DNA of 64,000 nucleotides from Rheum nobile. Taxonomy: Eukaryota; Streptophyta; Magnoliopsida; Caryophyllales; Polygonaceae. The translations under genes were made by a program, and so were the position numbers. The DNA lies in NCBI GenBank assembly GCA_027886185.1, contig WOAB01000056.1, forward strand, positions 8,804,001-8,868,000. Direction: 5' to 3'. A model generated the notes under the pieces. That model searched no databases. It was not told where the DNA came from and saw nothing but the letters and a program-made list of their open reading frames with translations. Below are positions 11,629 to 22,732 of the stretch, piece by piece (the stretch's first letter is position 1; each line of letters opens with the position of its first letter).

Positions 11629-12130
11629 TGTTAAAGTCCGTGGGCCGGTTAAGGTAGATGCGTGTACGTCCGTGCACAAGCCCACCATATAAGCCTATAT
11701 GGTCCATCCTAAAACCAATTGGCAATAGGAGGACTAGTCTATGGTATTATATAGTGGTCTTGGTTTCTTTATATTTCCGATGTGGGATTCTCCCATCTTA
11801 TTTTCCACACGCCCCCTCAAGTGGCAACTGGCCTGGTCCAGTTGGCACTTGACATCATGCCTTAAGGCCGGCAAGCCCGTTAGTGTCTTAAGGCCGACAA
11901 GCCCAATCAACCAGGAGTCCAAACCCAGACCAAACCGCTCTGACACCATGTCAAAGTCCGTGGGCAGATTAGGGTAGGGGCGTGTACGTCCGTGCACAAG
12001 CCCACCATATAAGCCTGTAGGGTTCCATCCTAAAACCAATTGGCAATAGGAGGAGTAGTTTATGGTATTATATAGTGGTCTTGGTTTCTTTATATTTCCG
12101 ATGTGGGATTCTCCCATCTTATAATCCACA
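11629..12130 (-). mobile_element. TRIM (terminal-repeat retrotransposon in miniature)
   Basis: 502 bp with two direct terminal repeats (11629-11809 and 11949-12130, 181 and 182 bp, TG...CA) and a 139-bp interior. A perfect 5-bp target duplication GATGA flanks it (11624-11628 and 12131-12135). On the minus strand the interior begins with TGGTGTCAGAGC, one mismatch from the initiator tRNA-Met primer site, and ends with a purine run GAGGGGGCG before the second repeat. There is no coding capacity, so it must have been copied by another element's enzymes. It sits in the SAUR promoter-like flank. Confidence 0.92.
11937..11948 (-). other. TRIM primer binding site (initiator tRNA-Met type)
   Basis: TGGTGTCAGAGC on the minus strand directly adjoins the LTR; canonical is TGGTATCAGAGC. 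Confidence 0.8.
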
Positions 12131-12249
12131 GATGAATAATACAACCTCTTGAATGTCCTCTTTAGTTATTTGGATATGCAAGCAAGTGATGCTCCACCAA
12201 GATATGCTAGTGTCCTAACGTAACTTAGCACACCAACCATACAGATATG

Positions 12250-12757
12250 TGTTTTGGGCAAAAAGATATCAAACCTAAATTGTCTTCGATGTGGTGCTAT
12301 TAGTCGAACGAATCAGTTTATAACTTCAAACAAAATAGCAAATCAAGAATGATGAAACGAAACGGGAATAGTAAAGCTTAGCTGAGACGGATCACAATGA
12401 ATCGAGTGAGATTGAGTAATGTCAGACGAACACGTAGAACGATCGAATGATCTATTCCTTAAGAAAACTGTGTGCCGAGTTACAATGAGAGTTCGAGAAT
12501 GCTAGCCAGTTGCATCCATAGAGGTGTGTGTACAATAGATCGATCCTAATTTATTTAAAATGAAAGGATTTAATGCCAGATTTGAGAGGATCACTCGGTT
12601 ACTTAATGCCACGATTCTATCCATGACTTCCGCTCTGGACGCTACGAATGGAGCCGTTGGTCGCATCAACGGATGAATCTTCCTCTTCCGCACGCTGGGT
12701 CGTGATCTTTACTTGCTTCATGGGCCGATCCAATCCTGATAAAAACGTGGCCCAACA
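12250..12757 (-). repeat. T1 3' LTR
   Basis: 508 bp, TG...CA. The first 444 bp align without gaps to 27577-28020 with roughly nine substitutions by eye. The adjacent minus-strand CCTTTGGGGCAAT (12758-12770) is the polypurine tract. Confidence 0.88.
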
Positions 12758-12991
12758 ATTGCCCCAAAGGAAACCGGACGAGTAACGAGTTGGACTTGGG
12801 TGGTTTTCTTTCCTTCATGGATCACGGACACGTGCACTGGATTGGACGTCTCTGCTGCAGAATTGGATCCCATCCTTTGCCAATAAATTGATTTGACTTC
12901 TGCCCTTTCTTCTCATCTTCACCGTCTGTAACTTCTCCTTCCCTAGGTAACTTTTCTCCTTCCAAGTTTGAATCTTTTCACCATCTCATTC

Positions 12992-14750
12992 ATGGCCACT
13001 TCCAATTCAGAGTCAAGTTCTGACGATCGCCCCCCTCTCTTCCTTCTCAGCGAGCAGGAAAGCTTCGTGAATGTCATGACTCAGCCCAAACTCGACAGGG
13101 CCTTGCAGGTTGGAGGTTTTCCTAAGGATGTCATCTCTCGCCTCCCCTATCCAGACGAACGGGCCAACTCGAGATGTCCGAGTTGGGTTTGCTTCTATGA
13201 ATATCCTTTCAAAATAGGCCATACCTTTCCTTTCTCTGAACTAGTTCAGCCTGTGCTCTCTTCTTTCTCCCTAGCCCCTTGCCAAATAATGCCTCATGCC
13301 TGGCGTTTGCTTAAGGTCTTGGACCGTCTGAATAAATATTTTGCTACTGGCATAGATTTTAGGATTTTAGATTATAACTATTGTCTGGGGTCCAAGCGAT
13401 CGTACCAGTATAACCTTCGAAGCCGCTCTGACTGCCAACCCTTGGCTTTGAGGTTGAATGTGAACGATCGTGGATGGAAAAAGCGGTTCTTTTTCGTGAA
13501 CGTTGCGTCATTGGGCTTGGGGGGCGATCGTCCGTTCTTGTTGACCGAATGGATGTGGAAAGGTTTGTGTTCTTTCTTGTGCTTGAAGTAGGTCGCGTGG
13601 CTTTTAACTTTGGCTTACATGTAACTTTTTGCAGACCCTGCGATCGAAGATCCGGAGGAGGATCCTGTTCTAGATTCGAGGACGCAGGCAGTTCTGAAGT
13701 TTTCCCAGATCGAAAGGTCCTTTGCGAACATCAACATCTTTGCAACTGCTCAAACTCTCCCAGTCGAAGCAAATTCACCGATGTCGTCTTCTTCTAAACG
13801 TGGGTTCCTACCAAGTCTGCCTTGCCTTTTTTCTCTTATCTACTATCTTTGATTCTGTTTTCGTTGAATGCAGCCTTATCCCGGAGTGAAAGATCTAGCG
13901 CTCTTCTTTCGGCCAAGGATTTGCCGGCGCAGAGGATGCGTTCCAAGGCTCCTCCTAAAGGGTGTCCTCCCAAGTCGCTTCCCTCAAAGTCGTCTGGTCA
14001 TAAGAGGAAACATGTTCGTGCCTCAGAAGACGCGTCAAAAGGCAAGTCTGCGAAGAAGACCATTGATTTCCTTGAGCTCCTCACCCTGCCAGTACCTGAC
14101 GATATCGAAGACCTCCCTGCTTTGGAGAATCTGGAAATGGCCGCCACGGGATCTTGGACGGTTTGAACTCTAACTTCCCCTCTGTTTTCTTGTTGTTGCA
14201 TCTGCTGACTTGCTGTCTGCGTGGGTAGGTCTTCCAATATCTTAGGTCGAGTCATTTGAAGACGAAGCAGATGTGGGACGACGCTTAGTCGAAGATCTCC
14301 CAAGCTGTGGATAGGGTGAAAGAAGCAGAGGCGTCGCTGAAGATGTCAGAGGGTATGCGTCGCGTTGCCGAGACTAACTTGAAGGTTTCTGAGCTACGTG
14401 TTAGTGATTTGAAGGCTCGACTAGAGAATGCCAAGAAGGAGGGCGGTGAGGTTGCCACTGACGTTGGAGCTTACTTCACGCTCAAGGCCAAGATTGAGAC
14501 GATGGAGGATCTTAAGGCCGGTCGTCAAGAGTCGTAGGACCTGGAGAAGGAACAGGCTTATCTAGACGAGCAGTTCCCCAACGGTTGCCCCGGCGTCGAC
14601 TTCCTTCAGGCGTGCGGGACCGTTGGAGTCATGGCGGAAGAAGGAACTGAAGTGAGTTCCGGACGAACAGAAACGGCACACGATCTTGCCCCTGACGCTG
14701 CTCTCGATGTTGCCCCTGACGCTGCCCAAGGTAGAGATGTCGAAGCTTGA
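12992..14750 (+). pseudogene. Antisense four-exon gene (aORF) inside T1, Transposase_28-like N-terminus
   Basis: It runs opposite to gag-pol. Exons 12992-13562, 13635-13799, 13874-14160 and 14229-14750 join in phase through GT...AG introns (donors GTTTGT, GTGGGT, GTTTGA; acceptors TTTGCAG, ATGCAG, GGTAG). Spliced length is 1,545 nt. The N-terminal ~170 residues contain FPFSELVQPVLSSFSLAPCQ and HAWRLLKVLDRL, resembling the 'putative gypsy type transposon' domain (Pfam Transposase_28). The middle is Lys/Ser-rich with nuclear-signal-like KRK/AKK, and the C-terminus is a charged coiled coil. Two TAG codons (14286-14288, 14535-14537) interrupt exon 4 but the frame is otherwise kept to TGA at 14748. 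Antisense ORFs in this position are known in Grande-type Tat elements; their function is unknown. Confidence 0.75.
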
Positions 14751-15368
14751 ATCTCTCATCCCTTGACTTGTTGGTTTGTTTTCTTGGATATTTGGATTGA
14801 TTGTTTTGGAAGTCCCACCGTCGTGTGGGCAAACTCTTGCGTTTTGGCGACCCGTCCACCATCGCGGGTCGTGTGTTTGTAAGACGATGATGATTGGCGT
14901 TTTCGCCTTTTGTTTTTTAATAGAACTCTTTGGTTTCTGGCACCTGTATGTGTTTGATGTATGTTTGCATGGATGCGTTCTCCGAAATGAGGCCTGCATA
15001 TTGTGTTTGAGTTTAGTCATGACAGTTGTATATTGTAATCCAGGGAGGTAAGCAAATGTGTCTTGCGTTAGGTGTGTAGTTCAAGGCTTCGTGTACCTTA
15101 TTTTGTAATAAGGCAGGCGGTGTGCCGAAGTGCCTTTGTTGTTCAACTCTCTGTGTGTCGATCGATCGCGTTGTGTAAGTTTGTAAGCGCTTTTGTGTGT
15201 CTTGGGCGGATCCACTACTTTGTTTGAGCTTGTTACGCCTGTGTTTGGATGAGACAAAGCGAGGGGTTGCTAAGGAATGGCTGTCGGGGGTGAACCCAAC
15301 GACCCTCCGATGTTTAAGTCAGTGAGAAAAGAATGTAATTGATAATCTGACAAATAATAGAAAAGTTT
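14751..15368. other. T1 spacer between antisense gene and integrase
   Basis: T-rich noncoding sequence between two converging reading directions. It probably contains the 3' ends of both the antisense transcript and gag-pol. I see no domain. Confidence 0.55.
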
Positions 15369-16508
15369 TTAGAAATGATACTGCTTTAGGTACGTTGCAT
15401 TCCAGCTTCTTGGGATGTCGCATCCTTTCATGTCTTGCAATCTGTAAACGCCTTGTCCAACAACGTCTGTGATTAGGTAGGGTCCTTCCCATTGTGGGGC
15501 CAGCTTACCATCCCTGGGGTTTTTTGTGTTCTGAAATGTCTTCCTCAGTACCCAATCACCCTTTCTGAAAACTCGGACACAAACGTTTTTGTTGTAGCTC
15601 CTTGCGACCTGTTGTTGATATTGGACCATCCTAAGCCTGGCTTTTTCTCTGACTTCGTCAATCGTGTCGAGGTTATGCGATAACTCTTCATCGTTCTGCT
15701 CTAGGGTCTGCAGGCCGTATCTGGCTGTAGGGATAAGTATCTCAGCGGGGATGACCGCTTCACATCCGTAAACAAGCGAGAAGGGTGATTGTCTTGTCGC
15801 ATTCTTTGGTGTGGTTCTATCGGACCAGAGGATGTATGGGAGTTCGTCTGTCCACTTGCCTTTGGCGCCTTCTAGCCTCTTTTTTAGGTTGTTGATGATG
15901 ATTTTGTTACTGGACTCCGCATGTCCGTTCGACTGTGGGTATCTGGGGGTGGATGTGACTAAGTTGATGTTCCACTGTTCACAGAAGGCTCTAGTCTTGC
16001 GATCGATGAATTGGGAGCCATTGTCGCATACGATCTCTGATGGCACGCCGAATCTGCACAAAATGTTTCGTTTGATGAATGAAATGACTTGAGTTTCTTT
16101 TACCTCTCGATAGGCTTCGGCTTCGATCCATTTGGAGAAGTAATCCTTCATGGCGAGGAAGAAGACGCGTTGCCCCTGTGCTGGCGGTAACTTCCCAACA
16201 ATGTCCATTCCCCATCTCATGAACGGCCAAGGCGCGAGTGTCGGATGCAGGGGTTCAGACGGTTGGTGTGCGACCGGTGCGTGTCGTTGACAAGCATCAC
16301 ATCTCTTGGCGTAGCCCAATGCGTATGCGTTCATCGTTGGCCAGTAGTATCCCATGCATCGGGCTTTGCAAGCCAGGCTTCGTCCTCCGGCGTGATTGCC
16401 ACACTCCCCATCGTGCAAAGACTGAAGAAGTTTTTGGGCTTTAGACGCAGCTTTATCATCCGGTAGGGTGCCGTGTACTATCCAGTCGACGAATGGTTTT
16501 GTCCAGTC
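15369..16508 (-). pseudogene. T1 integrase region of pol
   Basis: The frame opens after TAA at 16509-16511 and ends at 15369. The zinc-binding HHCC region is visible (LHDGECGNHAGGRS...CDACQRHA). It is followed by the catalytic core (MDIVGKLPPAQG, IVCDNGSQFIDRKT, PQSNGHAESSNKIIINNL) and the GKWTDELPYILW / FSLVYGCEAVIPAE block typical of plant gypsy integrase. The C-terminal domain (GDWVLRKTFQN, KLAPQWEGPYLI) has no chromodomain, as expected for Tat. Just before the HHCC motif, sequence that normally separates it from the preceding HGTLPDDK motif seems to be missing, suggesting an in-frame deletion (inferred from family layout). Confidence 0.85.
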
Positions 16509-17741
16509 TTAGGAATCACTTGTCGAATGAGTTTCGGACTCGTCCTGTGCTATGGAGATGACTTCCTGTAGCTCGTCTTGTTGCCTTGTATCTTTAGCTG
16601 TTCTCGATATTGCGGGTGTCGTGACATGAACTATGGGGATGCTAGGAAACTCTCTTGAGTCTAGCGCTGATCCCAGGTTGGCAAGTGCATCTGCTTGTGT
16701 ATTCAGTTCCCTTGGCACTTGGCTGATGTCGAACGTCTTGAATTGTGTGATCAACCCTTGAACGATGCTCAAGTAGGCGGCCATTCTATCATCTTTGGTG
16801 ACGTACGATCCTTGGACCTGATTCACAATCAGTAATGAGTCGCAGATCACTTTTATGTCATCAATCGCAAGGTCTCGGGCTAGGTTGAGGCCAAATATGA
16901 GTGCCTCGTATTCCGCCTCGTTGTTTGTCGCATCCCATTCGCATCTCACGGCTTGGGCTATCTTGTCCCCTTGTGGTGATTTGAGTACAACACCCAAACC
17001 TGTGCCTCTGACGTTTGATGCTCCGTCGGTGTATAACTCCCAAGTACCCTGTACGTCGGTCGAAAGTAGTTTTGTCGCCTCCTTGATGGCTTCTTGTTCC
17101 AGTGTTGGACTGAAATCTACCACAAAATCTGCCAATGCCTGAGATTTGATAGCTGTTTTGGGTTCATACTCGATCTCGTAACCGCTTAGTTGTACAACCC
17201 ATTTAGCCATTCGACATGTGAACTCAGTTTTCCTCATGATTGCTTTCATGGGATGATTAGTCCTTACAATAATAGTGTGCGATTCAAAGTAAGGTTTTAA
17301 CTTGTGCGAAGCCATGACTAATGCCAAAACTAACTTTTCCAACGAAGTGTACCTTGTTTCGGCTGGAAGTAATGATCGACTTACGTAATAAATCGGGGAT
17401 TGTTTGCCGTCTTCTTCCCTTACCAAGACGGCACTTACCGATGTATCTGACACGGCCAAATATATGGGCAATGGTTCGTCGTCCTTTGGCTTGGCAAGTA
17501 GTAGTGGACTCGACAGGTACTTCTTCAGCTCTTGGAATTCCACCTCGTGTTTTATGCCCCACTGGAATGACTTGTTCTTTTTGAGTATGTCGTATAACGG
17601 CTTGCACTTGTCGGACGACTTTGAAATAAAACGGTTCAGCGCTGCTATTCGTCCCATTAGTTTTTGAACATCTTTGACGCATCTGGGCGGCTTTAGATTG
17701 ATAATTGCTATTATTTGCTCGGAGCTTGCTTTGATCCCTCT
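16509..17741 (-). pseudogene. T1 RNase H and archaeal-type second RNase H region
   Basis: Continues in the reverse transcriptase frame after TAA at 17742-17744. It contains the connection region (MGRIAALNRFISKSSDKCKP), the degenerate gypsy RNase H (YVSRSLLPAETRYTSLEKL) and a second RNase H with WELYTDGASNVRGTGLGVVL, NNEAEYEALIFGLNLA, CDSLLIVNQV and QADALANL. Those four blocks supply the D-E-D-D residues. Two successive RNase H domains are the hallmark of plant Tat elements. It ends at TAA 16509-16511. Confidence 0.85.
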
Positions 17742-17744
17742 TTA

Positions 17745-18614
17745 GGTCACCATATAGCCTAAGAATTTCCCTGAAGAAACTCCGAAAGAACATTTAGTAG
17801 GGTTCAATTTCATGTTATAGCGTTTTAGTACCTCGAACGCTTCCTTCAAGTGTTCGACATGATCTTCTTTTTGCTTTGACTTGACCAGCATGTCATCTAT
17901 GTAGACCTCCATGGTGTCCCTAATCTGGTCTTTGAACATTTTATTCACCAGTCTTTGGTACGTTGCCCCTGCGTTCTTTAGACCGAAGGGCATTACCTTA
18001 TAGCAGTAGGTTCCTTGGTTAGTGATGAAGGTTGTCTTCTCTTGGTCTTGAGGGTCCATCAGTATATGGTTATAGCCACTGAATGCGTCCATGAAAGAGA
18101 GCATTTCGTGGCCTTTCGTCGCGTCGATCATTGCATTAATGTGTGGTAAAGGGAATGAATCTTTTGGGCATGCTTTGTTGAGATCTTTGAAGTCTATACA
18201 GACTCTCCACTTTCCGTTCTTCTTTTCGACCACCACTACGTTAGCCAGCCACTCGGGATACTCGACTTCCCTAATCTTGCCTGTCTCTAGCAGTTTCTTG
18301 ACTTCGTCGTCGACTATTCTGTTTCGTTCCGTGGCGAACTTCCTGCGTTTCTGTTTGACAGGGGGAAAGCTTGCATCCACATTTAGTTTATGAGTTATGA
18401 TGTCATGGGAGATACCTACCATGTCTTCATGAGACCACGCAAAACAGTTAGAGTTCGACCGGAGGAATCCTATCAATCTTTCACGGGTCGCATCGTCGAG
18501 ATTGGACCCGATCCTGACTGTCTGACCTGGCGAGGTAGGGTTGATAGCAACTTCGATTAGCTTTTCTGTTTCTGTCTCAATGTATGTGCTCGACTCTTCC
18601 CCGTTCTGTAATTG
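17745..18614 (-). pseudogene. T1 reverse transcriptase
   Basis: Opens after TAG 18615-18617; the visible ATG is at 18476 but this is a mid-polyprotein position. Motifs in order: ATERNRIVDDEVKKLLETGK, EWLANVVVVEKKNGKWRVCI, DFKDLNKACPKDSFPLP, MDAFSGYNHILMDPQDQEKT, MPFGLKNAGATYQRLV, YIDDMLVKSK (YxDD active site) and TKCSFGVSSGKFLGYMVT. All catalytic aspartates are present. The frame stops at TAA 17742. Confidence 0.88.
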
Positions 18615-19704
18615 CTATGCCGTGTCGCTCTCGACTGCTTTCTTCATGGAAGTCACGTAGCACTCCCTAGCGAGCCTTTGCTCTCCTTTGATTTCTTGGA
18701 CCCCCCATTTGGTTGGGAATTTGATCGTTTGATGATAGGTGGAAGGGACTGCCTTCATCGAGTGTATCCAAGGCCTGCCAACGATGCAATTGTAAGGAGA
18801 TTCACAATCTATCGCTACGAATTTTACCTGTTGATTAATTCCTCCCGCATAAGTGGTGAGAGTGATCTCGCCGAGCGAGTATCGGACTTTGCCATTGAAC
18901 CCCACCAAGGGTAGTCTCCTCTTAGTCACGTCTTCCTCGCTGAGGCCCATCTCTTTTAGGGTGTCCAGGGTGATTAGGTCGGTGGAACTGCCTGTGTCAT
19001 GTAGTACCCTGCGTACAAGACAATTTCCAATGGACAAGGATATTACCAGACTGTCGTGATGCTCTGCCCATCCGCTGGCGTCAGTCTCATCGAAAGTGAT
19101 TGTGGGCAGGTCACTTGTCTTCTTAGGCCTTAGCTCAGAGGGTGAGGGTACATTGCCTATGCTCTGTTTGGCGTGGCGCTTTGCCGCGGAGTATGAAATC
19201 CCGCATATATCGGATCCACCTGAAATGGAGTTGACAATCTTGGCAGGTATAGGATAAGAAGGGCGTTTGTTTTGTACCTCATCTCTTCGTTCCATGGTGG
19301 CTTTGGCTCTGTCCGAAATGACGTCTCGAAGGAGTCCCTGCGACAGCAACCTTGCGACCTCTTTTCGCAATGCGATACATTCGTCGGTTATGTGCCCATG
19401 GTCGCCATGGAAGTCGCACCACCTTGTCGTGTATTTCTTCAAATCCGGTTTGTCACTCTTTTGTGGCCATCTCACGTCTTTACCATACTTGTCGAACGTT
19501 TTAACTAACTCTGCAATGGAAACACATAAGTTATACGATTGTACCTTGGGGTAGTGAAGGATTTTCCTTCCATTCAGGTCCCCTGTCTCGACTGTGATCG
19601 TCGGGTCCTCGGGGATATGGCAATGGTCGCCTGTCCTTACGACTATCAGACGTCGATCTGGAATTGACTCGATCCAGACTTGGTTCGACCCTAAAGGGTT
19701 CCCC
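18615..19704 (-). pseudogene. T1 gag C-terminus and protease (right of N2 in element order)
   Basis: After the N2 insertion gag resumes at 19704 and stays in the gag frame to a run of four G (19548-19551 on plus), where one extra base shifts it. Downstream the frame is open to 18615. Visible are AELVKTFDKYGKDVRWPQKS, the finger-like WCDFHGDHGHITDECIALRK and the retropepsin with HDTGSSTDLI (D-T-G active site) and YNCIVGRPWIHSMKAVPSTY. It ends at TAG 18615, after which pol continues in frame. Confidence 0.82.
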
Positions 19705-19709
19705 GTCCT

Positions 19710-21312
19710 TGATAGGCGTTGTCGTGACACCTAAACAAATAAAATCCTAACAAACCTAAACAAGTAGTAGAGGTAAGCAAGGGTCGAATCCACAGGGAGG
19801 AAGTGATCAATCAATGTGTTTATGAGCATGCAAAGTAACAAAGGGGGGTTTTTAGTTATCAAGCAAAGCAAAGCAAACAAGTGTAGTTGATGAGAAAATA
19901 TGAATGGGGAAGTAGTTCCACTAGAACGAGATTCACAATACAGAGATAAGTCGATCACTGAAATCTATTCAATCCAAGTTCTTTAACTATTCTTATGGTT
20001 GTTCCCACCCTGATCTTAAGTACTACCGATTCTCACAGTTGTCGATAGACTTATTACTATGCCAATGATAAAACACACCAGTCACGCCTGTCATGCGGTA
20101 CCAGACCGGGGTACTTTACCACCAACAAAGCAATAGCAATGCATACAAGGATATAGGATATATGCAAGTAGAAAGACGTACAAGTACTCACTCCCCTACT
20201 TAACATGCAACTGATTCTCACTCACAATTGTACGCTCGGAACCCCTATACGCACAATTGTGTTTGCCACTAGATATGCACTCGGAACCCCTATATGCAAT
20301 CCTAGCAATTGATATATATTACTCAACTTAGCTGGCCAGACTATGAAGAATAACGATAAATCAATAATCAATATAACCGAGAGAATCAAACCAACACACA
20401 TAAGAATAAGAACAAGGAATAGAAATCTCACAACCGAATCAACTGTATTGCTTCAAACGTCTAGCAGAACAAAGATGTTTAGTTCTCCATGGGTTGGAAC
20501 CCTGGAGGCAAAACGAAAAGAACTTCAAAACTGCAAAACTTCAAAACTTCATTCTGAAAACTAGCAAAACAAAGAGTATTTAACCTAATTCTAAAAGAGA
20601 TAAAAATAATAAAAGGAAATAATAATAAAATAATTAAAGGAAATAAACGAACGAAATCCCGGGAAATTAATCTCGTATCTCCTTCGTGCAAGCATCTCGT
20701 CAGCAGCACGTTCATCAGCTTCGGCCCACTTCGTCTCACTCGGCCCAGCACAAGCATCACATGCGCGGCCCACCTTCAACAACATCAGACCGCTGACCTC
20801 GCGCTGACATCATTACTCCAATTCTTCAGCTCTCCGCTTTAGCATTTCACGCGCGTCAACAGCTCCTTCACGCGGGGCTTTTCTCCTCAGCTGGGCCGTT
20901 CTTCTTCATGGGCCTTTTATCCTCACGGACCAAACTCCTTCAATTCCAGCATCACCACGCGGGCATCTTAATTAATTTACTTCGCCTTTCGTTGATGGCC
21001 GCGGGGCGCCAACTCCCATCGCGGGGCGGCATCCTTCTCTGAGACCCATCGCCGGGTCGCGGTGGCTCTGGAACGGGGTGCCATTCTTCTCTCTTCAGCT
21101 CCTCTTTTGCTCTTCTTTACTACCAAGTGTTGGTAATCTTCTCCAATAAATTCCAACAGATCCCCATCATCTCCATCTAAGCCGTAAAACCTTTGATATC
21201 TTCACTTCTCAACTACTCTTCTGGATTACAGACTTAGCCTAAATCTACTCCAAAACTCCATCTAAAATATGTCAATAATCACTAGTTAAGGTGCATGAAA
21301 TGACACCTATCA
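19710..21312 (-). repeat. N2 3' LTR
   Basis: 1,603 bp, TGATAGG...CCTATCA (short inverted ends). It contains GC-rich hairpin units at ~20999-21075, fewer than the partner LTR. The terminal polypurine tract GTGTGGGGATATT lies at 21313-21325. Confidence 0.93.
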
Positions 21313-22720
21313 AATATCCCCACACTTAGACCTTTACTCGTCCGGAGTAAATCAAAACCAATCATACTCCAATCATCAAACACCAAGGTCTCAAGAAGTG
21401 TGAGCAAACATGATACCAGTGACTACAACAACTCAACCATCAGCTCCAGACAACCAAAACCATACGCACAGCACATCAACACAATACAACACAACTCAAT
21501 AAATCTCAACACCCACACATCCAAGCTAAAAGGATAGCAGAGTACTTCCCCCAAGCTTATCCCAAACACCATAGAGTGAATCAAAATCTAATCCTATCTC
21601 CCATCTATCTTCTTATGCCTCCTAGAGTGACCTACCCGACAATCCTTCTTTGACTCCTCTTCTTATGACGCCTCGCCAAGAATAATGAGAAATCCTAAAA
21701 TCACTCTTCTTCTTTTTTGCTCATTTTGCCAAGGCGCCCTTTCGGGTTTTCACCAAGCCACTCATTTCATTTTTCAATAGATGTACTCACATAAGCTCAC
21801 GTCACTCTTGACCAGATATTACCCCAACCTAATGCTGGTCCAAGCCACCTGCTTATTACTTAGGCCGCCCTTTCGGGTTTTCGACCTATCCCAGGATTTT
21901 TATGTATGCCTTTTTTCAATTTTTGGCTTTTTTCTCTTTTTATTCTTTTTTTCTCCTCAGCGACGTAGCAAGTATAGAACTCTCCCCCGTGCTTAAACAT
22001 TGCATTGTCCTCAATGTAATGAAAGACAAAGAATAGAAGCAGAGGGAAAAGAAAAAAAATAACTCACAAACGTCGCCAAGCTGCTTGGACACTATAGGTG
22101 TCGCTGGCGGTCTTCTCAATAAATGCCCAGGTCTTTGGTGTTGGGCGGGTGTCTTCATTAAATCCATCGTCTTCTCCTACCGTGCAACCATTGGAAACCA
22201 CTTTGATGAATAGTGGCATAGCATAGTATGGCGGGGTCAAACGGCCTTCTAGGAACACATGGTGGAGCCCAGATATAATCTTGATGGGGGCTCTAGCGTT
22301 CCTCCTCCTCAGCTGTCGAATGTAGGGCCATCATCGTTGCCAAATAATGTGTGGGGCTAATGTATCCTCCGTGACAACATGAAGTGTCCATGGGAATTCC
22401 GGACAGCTGGCCTTCGGTAGAACTTTTTTTTATGAATTTTTTTTTTTTTTGAATTTTTTTTTTTTTTGCCTTCCGTTTAAGATTTTTTCGGGGGGTGACT
22501 TAGTGTAGGGAAGAGAAGACTTACATTGGTGGTAAACACCTTCTTCAATAGGCATGGGTCTCTTCCCTGCAGATTAGTCGGAAACAAAAACAAGAACAAA
22601 AACAAGGCAAAAACACACTAAAGAAAATGCAAAAACAAAAAATGAAAAGCAAAGAAAGAAAAACATACCTCGGGTTGCCTCCCGGACAGCGCCTTAGTTA
22701 TTGTCATGGCTTGACATACC
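21313..22720 (-). other. N2 conserved noncoding 3' domain
   Basis: Same arrangement as N1. Stem-loops have TGTCA/TGACA arms (22702-22706, 22712-22716) and CGGG/CCCG (22671-22674, 22681-22684). Next are an internal PPT-like motif (~21981-22015) and two CCCGAAAGGG hairpins (21868-21877, 21737-21746), then the terminal PPT-like motif beside the LTR. Confidence 0.78.
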
Positions 22721-22732
22721 ACTCTAAACTCT

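Noticed and set aside
11734..12144. 136-codon minus-strand frame
   Set aside because: It spans both TRIM LTRs and repeats a peptide because the LTR is repeated; not a gene.
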